A program made the translations under genes and the position numbers. Below, piece after piece: positions 37,146 to 46,260 of a stretch of 64,000 nt of DNA. Every line of letters starts with the position of its first letter. Position 1 is the stretch's first letter. The notes beneath the pieces are model-generated. The model was not told the DNA's origin, ran no database searches, and worked only from the letters and a program-made list of their open reading frames with translations. Source of the stretch: Candidatus Thiocaldithrix dubininis (lineage in GTDB: Bacteria; Pseudomonadota; Gammaproteobacteria; Thiotrichales; Thiotrichaceae); NCBI GenBank assembly GCA_029972135.1, contig CP124755.1, forward strand, positions 744,001-808,000. The letters are read 5' to 3'.

Positions 37146-39758
37146 ATGAAAAGTGCTGAATTAAGACAAAAATTTTTAGATTTCTTTGCCAGTAAAGGGC
37201 ATGAAATTGTGCCTTCCAGTTCGCTCGTACCGGGCAACGATCCGACTTTGCTGTTTACCAATGCAGGTATGGTGCAGTTTAAGGATGTATTTTTGGGGAT
37301 GGATCAACGCCCTTATGCGCGTGCCACAACTTCACAACGTTGTGTACGGGCAGGCGGTAAACATAACGATTTAGAAAATGTTGGTTATACCGCCCGTCAC
37401 CATACGTTCTTTGAAATGTTGGGTAACTTTAGTTTTGGCGATTATTTCAAACGCGATGCGATCCATTACGCTTGGGAATTTTTAACCGAAACGTTAAAAC
37501 TGCCTAAAGCTAAGTTATGGGTGACCGTTTATGCTGAAGACGATGAAGCCTATGACATCTGGACGCAACAAATCGGTGTTCCGCTCGACCGTATTACCCG
37601 CATTGGTGACAATAAGGGGGCGCGTTATGCCTCAGATAATTTCTGGCAAATGGGTGATACCGGTCCTTGTGGACCTTGTACGGAAATTTTCTACGATCAC
37701 GGCGAGCATATTTGGGGTGGGCCACCGGGCACACCGGAAGAAAACGGTGACCGTTACATCGAAATTTGGAATCTGGTCTTCATGCAATACGAGCGTACCA
37801 AAGATGGTGAAATGCGCCCTTTACCTAAACCGTCCGTAGATACCGGTATGGGGATGGAACGCTTAGCGGCGGTCATGCAAGGCGTGCATAGCAATTATGA
37901 AATTGACTTATTCCAAAGTTTACTCAAAAGCGCGGCTGCCTTAGCCAAAGATGCGGAGTTAGATAATCCGTCCTTAAAAGTGATTGCTGACCATATCCGT
38001 TCTTGTTCCTTTTTAGTGGTGGATGGGGTGTTACCCTCGAATGAAGGGCGCGGTTATGTCTTGCGCCGTATTATTCGCCGTGCAATCCGTCATGGTTATA
38101 AGTTGGGTATGCAAGCGCCCTTTTTCTATAAATTAGTGCAGCCTTTAGTTGACGAAATGGGTGCGGCTTACCCTGAATTAGCTCGCGCACAAAGCCAAGT
38201 CGAGCAAGTCTTAGAAAAAGAAGAACGCCGCTTTGGTGAGACTTTAGAACAGGGCATGAAAATTCTTGAAGACGCCATTAGCCATCTATCAAGTGATACC
38301 ATTGATGGTGAAACTGTATTCAAGTTGTACGATACCTATGGCTTCCCGGTCGATTTAACCGCTGATATTGCCCGCGAACGTCATTTGAAGCTAGATGATG
38401 CAGGCTTTGAAGCGGCTATGGAGGAACAACGTAGAAAATCGCGGGATGCAGGCAAATTTGGCGCAGATTATGGCGACAAGCTTAATGTTTCGGGCGCGAC
38501 TGAATTCCACGGTTACGAGCATTTAGTGGAAGATTCCAGTATTAGCGCATTATTCAATGGCAGCGAAGCCGTTAGCAGCTTGCAAGCAGGCGACGAAGGG
38601 CGGGTAATTTTAACGCATACGCCTTTCTATGCAGAGTCCGGCGGGCAAATCGGCGATACGGGTTTATTGCGAGAAGGCAATAATATCTTCCGTGTGCTGG
38701 ATACCCGTAAGCAAGGTAATACCTTCATTCATATCGGTAAAGTGGAATCAGGTGTATTTAAGGTTGGTCAGTCAATTGCAGCTGAAGTCGATGCTGTACG
38801 CCGTCAAGCCATAATTCTGAATCACTCCGCCACGCACTTAATGCACGCTGCTTTACGCCAAGTGTTAGGCACGCATGTTGAGCAAAAAGGCTCATTGGTT
38901 ACGCCAGAGCGTTTACGTTTTGACTTCTCTCAACCAGACCCAGTAACAGCGGAGCAAATTGCACAAGTAGAAGCAATTGTTAACCGTGAAATCCGGCAAA
39001 ATGCTGCGACCGATGCGCGGATTATGTCAATGGAGGATGCGAAGCAAGCCGGTGCAATGGCGTTATTTGGTGAAAAATACGGCGATGAAGTACGGGTATT
39101 AAAAATCGGCTTTTCTACGGAGCTATGCGGTGGCTGTCACGTCAATCGCACCGGTGATATTGGCTTATTCAAAATTGTAAGTGAAGGCGGGGTTGCTGCT
39201 GGTATTCGCCGGATTGAAGCAGTGACGGGTGAGAATGCGTTAAGCTGGTTAAACGAAACCACAGGGCGGTTAGATGCCGTGGCGCGCGCCTTAAAAGCCA
39301 ATAGTGCAGAAGTTGGCGATAAGCTGGATGCTTTATTGCAACGGAATCGCAGCCTAGAAAAAGAGTTAGAACAGTTAAAAGGCAAAATGGCTTCACAAGC
39401 TGGTTCTAATTTAGCCGATCAAGCTGTAGAAATCGGCGGCATTAAAGTATTAACGGCTAATTTAGAAGGCGCTGATCCCAAATCCTTACGTGATACGGTC
39501 GACCAATTGAAAAATAAATTGGGCAAGGCGGTGGTAATCCTAGCCGCGACTGAAGACGGTAAAGTGAGTTTGGTAGCGGGCGTTACTAAAGACGAAACGG
39601 CTAAAGTTAAAGCAGGCGAGTTAATGAATTTCGTGGCAGCGCAATTGGGCGGTAAAGGCGGCGGTCGCCCCGATATGGCACAGGGCGGCGGTACGGACGT
39701 GAATGCATTACCTAGCGCCTTAAATTCTGTTAAAGACTGGATTGCGCAACGCGTATAA
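37146..39758 (+). CDS. alaS: Alanyl-tRNA synthetase
   Basis: AlaS (870 residues) charges tRNA-Ala. I take ATG 37146 ([20 protein letters not shown]), four bases after the recX stop; an upstream ATG at 37011 lies inside recX and adds residues foreign to the family. Class II catalytic motifs are in the N-terminus ([40 protein letters not shown]). The editing domain has [16 protein letters not shown] and [13 protein letters not shown] with zinc ligands. The C-Ala domain ends [14 protein letters not shown]. Confidence 0.98.
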   Translation: MKSAELRQKFLDFFASKGHEIVPSSSLVPGNDPTLLFTNAGMVQFKDVFLGMDQRPYARATTSQRCVRAGGKHNDLENVGYTARHHTFFEMLGNFSFGDYFKRDAIHYAWEFLTETLKLPKAKLWVTVYAEDDEAYDIWTQQIGVPLDRITRIGDNKGARYASDNFWQMGDTGPCGPCTEIFYDHGEHIWGGPPGTPEENGDRYIEIWNLVFMQYERTKDGEMRPLPKPSVDTGMGMERLAAVMQGVHSNYEIDLFQSLLKSAAALAKDAELDNPSLKVIADHIRSCSFLVVDGVLPSNEGRGYVLRRIIRRAIRHGYKLGMQAPFFYKLVQPLVDEMGAAYPELARAQSQVEQVLEKEERRFGETLEQGMKILEDAISHLSSDTIDGETVFKLYDTYGFPVDLTADIARERHLKLDDAGFEAAMEEQRRKSRDAGKFGADYGDKLNVSGATEFHGYEHLVEDSSISALFNGSEAVSSLQAGDEGRVILTHTPFYAESGGQIGDTGLLREGNNIFRVLDTRKQGNTFIHIGKVESGVFKVGQSIAAEVDAVRRQAIILNHSATHLMHAALRQVLGTHVEQKGSLVTPERLRFDFSQPDPVTAEQIAQVEAIVNREIRQNAATDARIMSMEDAKQAGAMALFGEKYGDEVRVLKIGFSTELCGGCHVNRTGDIGLFKIVSEGGVAAGIRRIEAVTGENALSWLNETTGRLDAVARALKANSAEVGDKLDALLQRNRSLEKELEQLKGKMASQAGSNLADQAVEIGGIKVLTANLEGADPKSLRDTVDQLKNKLGKAVVILAATEDGKVSLVAGVTKDETAKVKAGELMNFVAAQLGGKGGGRPDMAQGGGTDVNALPSALNSVKDWIAQRV

Positions 39759-39772
39759 ACTACACACCCAGC

Positions 39773-39800
39773 AACCCCCTCGTCCGAGGGGGATTATTTC
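39773..39800 (+). terminator. Terminator between alaS and lysC
   Basis: CCCCCT / AGGGGG (with CG/CG extending the stem into the loop) is followed by ATTATTTCTCTTGTGTTTT. It lies 15 bases beyond the alaS stop. The T-tract is interrupted, so it may be leaky. Confidence 0.6.
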
Positions 39801-39822
39801 TCTTGTGTTTTAAAGGTAAACA

Positions 39823-41046
39823 ATGGCACTGATCGTACAAAAATACGGCGGTACATCGGTTGGTACGCCCGAACGCATCGCGGCGGTGGCTGATCGTGTG
39901 ATTCGCTGGAAACAACAGGGCAATGATGTCATCGTGGTGGTTTCTGCGATGTCCGGCGAAACCAATAAATTAGTTGCTTTAATCAATGCGATTGATCCAC
40001 AGGGATCTGAGCGCGAAAAAGACACCATTTTAGCGACGGGTGAGCAAGTTACGATTGGCTTATTAGCGTTAGCTTTAGAAAAGAAAGGTCAACCCGCTCG
40101 TTCTTATACGGGTGCTCAAGTTAAAATTTCAACTGATAATGCGCATACCAAGGCTCGCATTATGGATATTGATGCAGCGCCCATTCGCAAGGATTTAGCG
40201 GAAGGCAAAGTGGTCGTAGTTGCAGGTTTCCAAGGTGTGGCTGAAGACGGCAGCATTACGACGTTAGGGCGTGGCGGTTCTGATACGACGGGTGTAGCGT
40301 TGGCGGTAGCGCTAAAAGCGGATGAATGCCAAATCTATACCGATGTGGATGGCGTTTATACCACTGACCCACGCATTGAACCGAGAGCACGGCATATTCC
40401 ACGTTTAACGTTAGAAGAAATGTTGGAAATGGCTAGCCAAGGTTCAAAAGTCTTGCAAATTCGTTCGGTTGAATTTGCGTATAAATACGATATGCCGATT
40501 CGAGTGTTATCCAGTTTTGACGATACCGATGGCAATGCAAAAAGTACCTTAGTGACTCGTGAGGAAGAAGTAATGGAACAAGTATCGGTGCGTGGTATTG
40601 CCTTTAACCGCGACGAAGCTCAGTTAACTGTATTAGGGGTAGCAGATCGTCCGGGTATTGCATATCAGATTTTAGGCCCCATATCCGATGCTAATATCGA
40701 AGTCGATATGATCGTACAAAATATGGGTTCAGACGGTACCACCGACTTTACCTTTACAGTACATAAAAACGATTTCGTAAAAGCGCAGCAAATTTTAAAT
40801 AAAGTTGCGCAAGAGTTGGGTGCAAAACAGTGTACAGGTAATGAACACATTGCTAAGGTGTCGATTGTGGGTGCAGGGATGCGTTCACATGCTGGCGTGG
40901 CAAGCAAAATGTTCAAGGCATTAGCCGCTGAAGGAATTAATATTCGTATGATTTCGACCTCCGAAATCAAAGTAGCGGTGGTAATTGATGAAAAATATTT
41001 AGAGCTAGCGGTACGTGTTTTACATGAGACCTTTGATTTAGCTTAA
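39823..41046 (+). CDS. lysC: Aspartate kinase (lysine/threonine-type, with ACT domains)
   Basis: Aspartokinase (407 residues) phosphorylates aspartate, opening the pathway to lysine, threonine and methionine. The kinase domain has VQKYGGTSVGTPERI at the N-terminus and TLGRGGSDTTGVALA near residue 150. Two ACT regulatory domains follow. An in-frame ATG at 40573 (Met251, MEQVSVRGIAF) is preceded by GAGGAAG at good spacing. In Bacillus and Corynebacterium an internal start at about this residue makes the separate beta subunit, so one gene may give both subunits here too. The order lysC-csrA-tRNA-Ser matches Pseudomonas relatives. Confidence 0.96.
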   Translation: MALIVQKYGGTSVGTPERIAAVADRVIRWKQQGNDVIVVVSAMSGETNKLVALINAIDPQGSEREKDTILATGEQVTIGLLALALEKKGQPARSYTGAQVKISTDNAHTKARIMDIDAAPIRKDLAEGKVVVVAGFQGVAEDGSITTLGRGGSDTTGVALAVALKADECQIYTDVDGVYTTDPRIEPRARHIPRLTLEEMLEMASQGSKVLQIRSVEFAYKYDMPIRVLSSFDDTDGNAKSTLVTREEEVMEQVSVRGIAFNRDEAQLTVLGVADRPGIAYQILGPISDANIEVDMIVQNMGSDGTTDFTFTVHKNDFVKAQQILNKVAQELGAKQCTGNEHIAKVSIVGAGMRSHAGVASKMFKALAAEGINIRMISTSEIKVAVVIDEKYLELAVRVLHETFDLA

Positions 41047-41070
41047 TTTTTTATACATTACGCGCTAATA

Positions 41071-41115
41071 GAAGCCCGCTGTTGCAAAAAAGCTGCAATA
41101 GCGGGCTTCTTATTT
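41071..41115 (+). terminator. Strong terminator after lysC
   Basis: GAAGCCCGCTGTTGCA (41071-41086) pairs with TGCAATAGCGGGCTTC (41094-41109) over 16 positions with one G-T wobble, and T-rich sequence follows. It isolates csrA from lysC. Confidence 0.85.
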
Positions 41116-41312
41116 ATGAATTAATATAAGTTACTGAAAAAAAAGCTTGTTGTTTTTAAGCAACATGGCGAGAATACAACAGTTTGTGTTAGTAATTCAG
41201 CTTAAGTTCAGTGCTTATGTGTGATTGTTGAACATGCCAGCTATACGGACTGAGAGCTTGTAAGCATCTCATAAAAAGCAATGTCAAAGCAGCGATATGG
41301 AGAGTTTGCGGT

Positions 41313-41525
41313 ATGTTAATTTTGACGCGCAGGGTCGGGGAAACCCTCATGATCGGGGATGAGGTCAGTGTGACAGTGTTGGGCGTGAAGGGAAACCAAG
41401 TGCGTCTAGGCATTAATGCGCCTAAAAATGTTGCTGTACATCGTGAAGAAATTTTCGAGCGCATTCGGCATGAACACACAGAACCGAATGAATCTACGGT
41501 AAATAGCGAAGAAAATAATAATTAA
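41313..41525 (+). CDS. csrA: Carbon storage regulator CsrA/RsmA
   Basis: CsrA (70 residues) is a dimeric RNA-binding protein that blocks or stabilises mRNAs at GGA motifs, controlling motility, biofilm and carbon use. [18 protein letters not shown] is the invariant start, and [21 protein letters not shown] completes the core with its conserved C-terminal Arg. The tail beyond residue 55 is acidic and Asn-rich. A GGAGAG ribosome site precedes the ATG. About 200 bases upstream hold its promoter region. Confidence 0.97.
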   Translation: MLILTRRVGETLMIGDEVSVTVLGVKGNQVRLGINAPKNVAVHREEIFERIRHEHTEPNESTVNSEENNN

Positions 41526-41528
41526 CGC

Positions 41529-41557
41529 TTTACGTTTACAAAAAACATCGGTATGAT
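41529..41557 (+). promoter_or_regulatory. Predicted promoter of tRNA-Ser
   Basis: TTTACG (-35), a 17-base spacer and TATGAT (-10) are followed by a GC-rich discriminator (CGCCGA). The tRNA starts 27 bases beyond the -10. This fits a sigma-70 stable-RNA promoter. Confidence 0.55.
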
Positions 41558-41583
41558 CGCCGACTTTACTGAAAACCTGAATT

Positions 41584-41674
41584 GGAGAGGTGGCCGAGAG
41601 GCCGAAGGCGCTCCCCTGCTAAGGGAGTATGGGCCAAAAGCTCATCGCGGGTTCGAATCCCGCCCTCTCCGCCA
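41584..41674 (+). tRNA. tRNA-Ser(GCT)
   Basis: A 91-base class II tRNA with an encoded CCA end. The acceptor stem GGAGAGG pairs with CCTCTCC. The anticodon loop CTGCTAA gives GCT (codons AGC/AGU). The long variable arm (TATGGGCCAAAAGCTCATC) is typical of tRNA-Ser. The T-loop TTCGAAT is intact. Confidence 0.97.
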
Positions 41675-41709
41675 TTTAAAATTAAATTCAGGTGCTGTTA
41701 AAAAAGAGG

Positions 41710-41738
41710 TTGACAGCAAGCAGTAAGTGATTTAAAGT
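41710..41738 (+). promoter_or_regulatory. Predicted promoter of tRNA-Arg
   Basis: A perfect TTGACA -35, a 17-base spacer and TAAAGT -10 end 18 bases before the tRNA-Arg gene. The tRNA can therefore be transcribed independently of tRNA-Ser. Confidence 0.7.
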
Positions 41739-41756
41739 TCGCATCCTCTTTTCAGC

Positions 41757-41833
41757 GCATCCGTAGCTCAGTTGGATAGAGTACCTGGCTACGAACCAGG
41801 TGGTCGGAGGTTCGAATCCTTCCGGATGCGCCA
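41757..41833 (+). tRNA. tRNA-Arg(ACG)
   Basis: A 77-base tRNA with encoded CCA. Acceptor GCATCCG pairs with CGGATGC. The anticodon stem CCTGG/CCAGG encloses CTACGAA, giving anticodon ACG (A34 normally edited to inosine, reading CGU, CGC and CGA). The position beside csrA and tRNA-Ser matches other gammaproteobacteria. Confidence 0.97.
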
Positions 41834-41861
41834 TCTAAATTCTAGGTATTAAACCTAAAAC

Positions 41862-41889
41862 AAAAAGCCTGCTTAAAGCAGGTTTTTTT
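41862..41889 (+). terminator. Terminator after tRNA-Arg
   Basis: CCTGC-TTAAA-GCAGG, flanked by AAAAAG on the left and a run of seven T on the right, 35 bases beyond the tRNA. It is a classic Rho-independent terminator and may also act in reverse. Confidence 0.85.
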
Positions 41890-42027
41890 GTGCCTAATAA
41901 TTCTGTTTTTATTTTTTCCTATCAATAGCTGCTGTATTAGCATTTGCTGATCTAAATCATCTACATCCCAAGGGCAAGACAGGGTAAACTCTGCACTCTT
42001 TAATGCTAACCCCTTTCGGAGCAAGCG

Positions 42028-42819
42028 ATGCAGGATTCATTACTGGCTTATGTCCCTTCACCTAATGCATTTCAAGATCAAGTTTTTCTCATCACTGGCG
42101 CAGGTGCAGGCTTAGGCCGAGCAATTGCCATCGCCAGTGCGCGTTTTGGGGCGACTGTAGTTTTGTTAGATAAAGAAGTGCGTCGCTTAGAAGAAGTTTA
42201 CGATGAAATTATGACAGCGGGTTATGCTGAGCCTGCTATTTATCCCTTAGATTTACAGGGTGCAACAGCCAAGGATTATGCTGACTTAGCGCAAAACATC
42301 CAGCAACAATTAGGGCGTTTGGATGGCATTGTATTAAATGCAGCTTGGTTAGCCGCTTTTACACCTATGGCATACTATGAAACCGAAATGTGGTCGAAAA
42401 TGATCATGGTTAATTTGCATGCGAATGTTATGTTAACTCAAGCCTGTTTACACTTATTGCAAGCCTCGCCCAATGCGTCTATGACCTTAGTCGATCATTT
42501 ATCGAATAAAGCGTACTTTGGTGCGTTTGGCGTGGCCAAAGCGGGTATGCGGGCGTATTGCGACATCATGGCGGCGGAGCACGATAATTTACAGAAGTTT
42601 ATTCGGATTAATACCGTTGAACCGGGTGCAATGCGTACTAGCTTCCGTACTTTGCATTATCCGGGTGAAAACCCCAATGAAACCGCACGCCCTGAAGCAT
42701 TAGTAGGACCTTTCTTATATTTCTTAAGCGCAGATGCTGGTAAACGTACCGGCGAGCATATTGTGATTGCTTCGCAAGCGGCTGATGCGGTATGGGCGGG
42801 CGATATACATGGCGCGTGA
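42028..42819 (+). CDS. Short-chain dehydrogenase-like protein with altered catalytic residues (YciK-related)
   Basis: A 263-residue Rossmann-fold protein of the SDR family, closest in feel to YciK. The cofactor loop TGAGAGLGRAIA (residues 24-34) is intact. The usual YxxxK reads FGVAK (Phe167, Lys171). The catalytic Ser about 12 residues before it is missing (VDHL at 155-158). The NNAG motif reads LNAAW. It therefore probably binds a nucleotide but may not be a classical dehydrogenase. Its last 11 bases overlap the start of cmoA, so the two are translationally linked. Confidence 0.82.
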   Translation: MQDSLLAYVPSPNAFQDQVFLITGAGAGLGRAIAIASARFGATVVLLDKEVRRLEEVYDEIMTAGYAEPAIYPLDLQGATAKDYADLAQNIQQQLGRLDGIVLNAAWLAAFTPMAYYETEMWSKMIMVNLHANVMLTQACLHLLQASPNASMTLVDHLSNKAYFGAFGVAKAGMRAYCDIMAAEHDNLQKFIRINTVEPGAMRTSFRTLHYPGENPNETARPEALVGPFLYFLSADAGKRTGEHIVIASQAADAVWAGDIHGA

Positions 42820-43534
42820 TCAGGTTTATGCCTTACCACAAACCCAATTAGTGGATTTTGCGTTTACGCCAGCAGTAGCGGATGTGTTTCCAGACATGAT
42901 TCGCCGTTCTGTGCCCGGTTATGAGCAAATTATTAGCTTGCTGGGGGTTATTGCTCAACAATATGCTCAGCCTGATAGCCATATTTATGATTTGGGTTGT
43001 TCTTTAGGTGCCGCTACCTTATCCATGGCTTCGCAAGTGCGTCAAACGAATGTGCATTATGTGTGCGTAGATAACTCACCCGCTATGACGAGTCGCTGTC
43101 AGCAGATTTTACAACGGCATTTGTCTAAAGAACGTTTTACCTTGCTGTGTGAGGATATTCAGGCAATTGCTATTGAGAATGCGTCAGTGGTGGTTTTGAA
43201 TTTTACATTGCAATTTTTGAAGCTAGATGAGCGTTTAGCGCTCTTGCAAAAAATTTGGCAGGGTTTAAAACCGAATGGGGTACTAATCCTATCAGAAAAG
43301 GTACAGTTTGCGGATGAGGTCGAGCAAGCCATATTAATGGATTTACATTTGGCGTTTAAACGCGCCAATGGCTATTCAGAGTTGGAAATTAGCCAAAAGC
43401 GTTCGGCGTTAGAAAATGTCTTAATTCCAGATACTTTAGAAGCTCATCAGGCACGTTTACAACAGGCAGGTTTTGCCCGTAGCTTGCAATGGTTTCAAGG
43501 GATGAATTTTATTTCGCTATTAGCGTTAAAATAA
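42809..43534 (+). CDS. cmoA: Carboxy-S-adenosyl-L-methionine synthase CmoA
   Basis: CmoA (241 residues) converts SAM and prephenate to carboxy-SAM, used by CmoB to make the wobble base cmo5U34 of tRNA. I choose ATG 42809 (MARDQVYALPQTQLVDFAF), which matches the family start; an earlier start at 42767 adds 14 residues inside the SDR gene. Motifs: FPDMIRRSVPGYEQII, HIYDLGCSLGAATL (SAM site) and VLNFTLQFL. cmoB lies 970 bases downstream, separated by an opposing META-domain gene. Confidence 0.95.
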   Translation: MARDQVYALPQTQLVDFAFTPAVADVFPDMIRRSVPGYEQIISLLGVIAQQYAQPDSHIYDLGCSLGAATLSMASQVRQTNVHYVCVDNSPAMTSRCQQILQRHLSKERFTLLCEDIQAIAIENASVVVLNFTLQFLKLDERLALLQKIWQGLKPNGVLILSEKVQFADEVEQAILMDLHLAFKRANGYSELEISQKRSALENVLIPDTLEAHQARLQQAGFARSLQWFQGMNFISLLALK

Positions 43535-43546
43535 ACGCCTTATGTA

Positions 43547-43570
43547 CGCTCAGTTAACATTAACTGAGCG
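43547..43570. terminator. Hairpin between convergent cmoA and META gene
   Basis: CGCTCAGTTA-ACAT-TAACTGAGCG is a perfect 10-base stem with a four-base loop, between the stops of two convergent genes. T-runs are weak on both sides, but the position suits a shared terminator. Confidence 0.6.
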
Positions 43571-43586
43571 CAACTGTTTTAAAAAT

Positions 43587-44363
43587 TTACATTTGGCGCA
43601 AATCTAATAAACGCTTACCTTTACCGTCAAACAATTCTAGTTCTTTACCCGAGCGTTTAAAGCTTTTTACCTGTTGCAAATCACCTAAGAAAGCTTGTTC
43701 TTCTTTCATTAAATCAGCAGGCTGTGCACAGAATTTTTGGGTAGTAATAATACTCCCTAAGTCAATCCGATTGTTTTTGGGATTAACACGATAAGGCGCA
43801 CTATAAGTATTACAACCTGAATTTCCGGACAACGTGCCATCTTTGCCAAATTGCAGTGTCATTTTTTCAGTATTAATACTAGAAACGCGTGCGGTTTGGC
43901 GCGCATCTAAATAGCTCATTAACTGCCAATTGGTATTCATAAGTGCACCCGCAATAGGCGCTTTATAACTAGCAACAATTTGCCCGCGATTATTAATTAG
44001 GTTTAAAGATTGTCCGGATTGTTGATAACCAATAACGCTACCTAACGCCTTAATATATTGGTTTGATACTGTATTACCAACACCCGTACATGCCATCTTA
44101 GTGCTAGCCATGCGATGGGTCATAATTTTCAGGTGGTAGTCTTTGGATTGATAGGTGGCATTAATGTAATTACAACCATCACTACCACTTACTCTACCTT
44201 GTGAGAAATTAATTTTTATGGGTCGCCCCAATTGTTGCAAGGTCGCTGAATTAATGCCTGCTAGGGACTCCAATTCCCATTCGCCACTAGGACCATTTGC
44301 GGCAAATGCTTGAGTACATGTTAATGCTAATACTGCACCAGCAAAGAGGGTTTTTTTAAACAT
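43587..44363 (-). CDS. Exported protein with two META (HslJ-like) domains
   Basis: A 258-residue protein with a signal peptide (about 1-22, ending AFAA). Two META domains follow: the first (about 25-135) has GEWELESLAG, SGSDGCNYINATYQ and MACTGVGNTVSNQYIKALG; the second (about 140-258) has TNWQLMSYLDARQ, SGNSGCNTYSAPYRV and FCAQPADLMKEEQAFLGDL. The repeated GCN...C pattern is typical of HslJ-type heat-inducible proteins and probably forms disulfides. The precise role is unknown. It is transcribed divergently from cmoB and separates it from cmoA. Confidence 0.87.
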   Translation of the reverse strand: MFKKTLFAGAVLALTCTQAFAANGPSGEWELESLAGINSATLQQLGRPIKINFSQGRVSGSDGCNYINATYQSKDYHLKIMTHRMASTKMACTGVGNTVSNQYIKALGSVIGYQQSGQSLNLINNRGQIVASYKAPIAGALMNTNWQLMSYLDARQTARVSSINTEKMTLQFGKDGTLSGNSGCNTYSAPYRVNPKNNRIDLGSIITTQKFCAQPADLMKEEQAFLGDLQQVKSFKRSGKELELFDGKGKRLLDLRQM

Positions 44364-44500
44364 AATTTATTCCTATATGCATCAATAAATTTGAGATTTT
44401 ATGTCTTTTTAGAGAGAGCTTTTATTTAAAAGTTCAAACAACTTGTATTTAACATGCGCAAGTCGTTACCATGCGATTCCCTTGTTATAACTAAGCTTTT

Positions 44501-45484
44501 ATGCATAAATCGCTGCCCGATTCCTTACAAGATTTCTTAAAAAATTCGCGCTTAGCCGCTTGGTTAGAATTATTGCCACTGCAATTAGCTGCTGTTGCAG
44601 AGCATGCACACGGTAAACAGGATGAATGGCAGCAAGCGTTAAGCGATTTGCCTAAGTTTGAGCAAGTGGCGTGGGAGTTAACGCAGGCACAGGTAGCTGT
44701 TCGTAGTGCTCAGCCTGTGAACGCTAGCCAACAAGCTAAGTTGCTACAGAGTGTGCAAACCCTAATTCCGTGGCGTAAAGGTCCGTATAACCTCTTTGGC
44801 TTAGAGATTGACACGGAATGGCGCTCTGACTGGAAATGGCAACGGGTCGCGCCGCATTTAAGCAATTTAAACGGACGGCTAGTGCTGGATGTGGGTTGTG
44901 GCAGTGGTTATCACATGTGGCGTATGCTCGGCGAAGGTGCAGAAGCAGTGATTGGCTTAGATCCAACTTTGTTATTTAATCTGCAATTTGCGTTGTTTAA
45001 GCATTATGCGCCGCAAGCACCACTGTGGATGCTGCCCTTAAAAAGCGAAGATATTCCGGATTTTAAGCAGAAAGGCTTTGATACCGTGTTTTCAATGGGT
45101 GTGTTATATCATCGGCGCGATCCGTTAGGGCATTTGCAGGAATTAAGACGGGCGTTGCGAGCGGGTGGCGAATTGGTATTAGAAACATTGGTGGTTGAGG
45201 GCGATCAACACACCGCTTTAATGCCGGAAGATCGTTATGCCAAAATGCGCAATGTGTGGTTTATTCCGTCTATTGAGATGTTAAAACTTTGGTTACGTCG
45301 CCTGAATTTCCAAAATATTCGGGTTGTGGATGTGAATCAAACCAGTATCCAAGAACAACGCTGCACCGAATGGAGTAAAGGCGAATCCTTAGCGGATTAT
45401 TTGGATCAAGCCAATTCCAATTTGACAATAGAAGGCTACCCCGCGCCGCTGCGTGCCACGCTTATCGCTAATACACCTAAGTGA
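44501..45484 (+). CDS. cmoB: tRNA 5-carboxymethoxyuridine(34) synthase CmoB
   Basis: CmoB (327 residues) transfers a carboxymethyl group from carboxy-SAM, made by CmoA, to 5-hydroxyuridine-34 of tRNAs. Signatures are GPYNLFGLEIDTEWRSDWKW, LVLDVGCGSGYHMWRMLGEG (SAM site), DTVFSMGVLYHRRDPLGHL and RYAKMRNVWFIPS. Length and start match the family. Pairing with cmoA is conserved, although the META gene lies between them here. Confidence 0.96.
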   Translation: MHKSLPDSLQDFLKNSRLAAWLELLPLQLAAVAEHAHGKQDEWQQALSDLPKFEQVAWELTQAQVAVRSAQPVNASQQAKLLQSVQTLIPWRKGPYNLFGLEIDTEWRSDWKWQRVAPHLSNLNGRLVLDVGCGSGYHMWRMLGEGAEAVIGLDPTLLFNLQFALFKHYAPQAPLWMLPLKSEDIPDFKQKGFDTVFSMGVLYHRRDPLGHLQELRRALRAGGELVLETLVVEGDQHTALMPEDRYAKMRNVWFIPSIEMLKLWLRRLNFQNIRVVDVNQTSIQEQRCTEWSKGESLADYLDQANSNLTIEGYPAPLRATLIANTPK

Positions 45485-45547
45485 TCTATTCACCTGCTAG
45501 GGGGCGCATTACAATAGCCTTGTAGACCCCGATTAATTACTAGCAGT

Positions 45548-46255
45548 GTGAGGCTCGTGAATACGCAATTACAATACCCCGGTTATTTATTGGTAACAGG
45601 GTCACAACCCCATCCGTTACAACAACAGCTTGAACAACGTATGGGGCAGGCGTATAGGCGCTTTTGTCAAAGTTGGAATGGATTGGTGCGTGATCCTTAT
45701 TTACGCGATGGTGGCAATTATCGTTATCGGCGCTATTCGGTATTACATTGGCAAAACAATCAGTTAACCATCTTGCCGTATGAACCGCATTATCAAAGCA
45801 GTCATTATAATCGTGTACACGGCGGATTTAATCGGCATTTTCGCCCGTGGTTGAGTACGACCTTACATAATCCGGCCTTAACGCAAATTATTCGTTGGAC
45901 AACGCAACAGTTTGTTAAAAGCCCGAATGAATTATGGCGTATTCAAGCCCATCAGTTTCGGATTGTGGCGCGTGCCGAGCAAAAAGGTAAACCCACGCCC
46001 GAGGGTGTGCATAAAGACGGGGCAGATTACATTCTGATTATGCTAATGAATCGGGCTAATATTCGCGGCGGTGTTAGTCAAATTTATGATAACCACATGC
46101 AATTATTAGCAAACGGCACGTTGACGAAGCAGGGCGATCTAGTGATTGTGAATGATCATATGGTGTATCACGGTGTGACGGAAATCGAACCGATTGATGT
46201 CAGTTTGCCCGCATGGCGTGACGTGTTGGTACTAACCTTTCATAAGCAACGTTGA
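45548..46255 (+). CDS. 2-oxoglutarate/Fe(II) dioxygenase family protein
   Basis: A 235-residue protein resembling the 2OG-Fe dioxygenase family that includes free amino-acid hydroxylases. Iron ligands are visible as the His and Asp in GVHKDGADYILIML and the distal His in VNDHMVYHGVTEI; a conserved Arg in AWRDVLVLTFH near the C-terminus could hold 2-oxoglutarate. Substrate is unknown. The start is GTG 45548 or GTG 45557; the second has GAGG very close upstream. It converges on the GNAT gene with a five-base gap. Confidence 0.8.
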   Translation: MRLVNTQLQYPGYLLVTGSQPHPLQQQLEQRMGQAYRRFCQSWNGLVRDPYLRDGGNYRYRRYSVLHWQNNQLTILPYEPHYQSSHYNRVHGGFNRHFRPWLSTTLHNPALTQIIRWTTQQFVKSPNELWRIQAHQFRIVARAEQKGKPTPEGVHKDGADYILIMLMNRANIRGGVSQIYDNHMQLLANGTLTKQGDLVIVNDHMVYHGVTEIEPIDVSLPAWRDVLVLTFHKQR

Positions 46256-46260
46256 AGCAT

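Noticed and set aside
39759-39822. Lysine riboswitch before lysC
   Set aside because: The gap is only 64 bases and is mostly a terminator hairpin, too short for a lysine aptamer.
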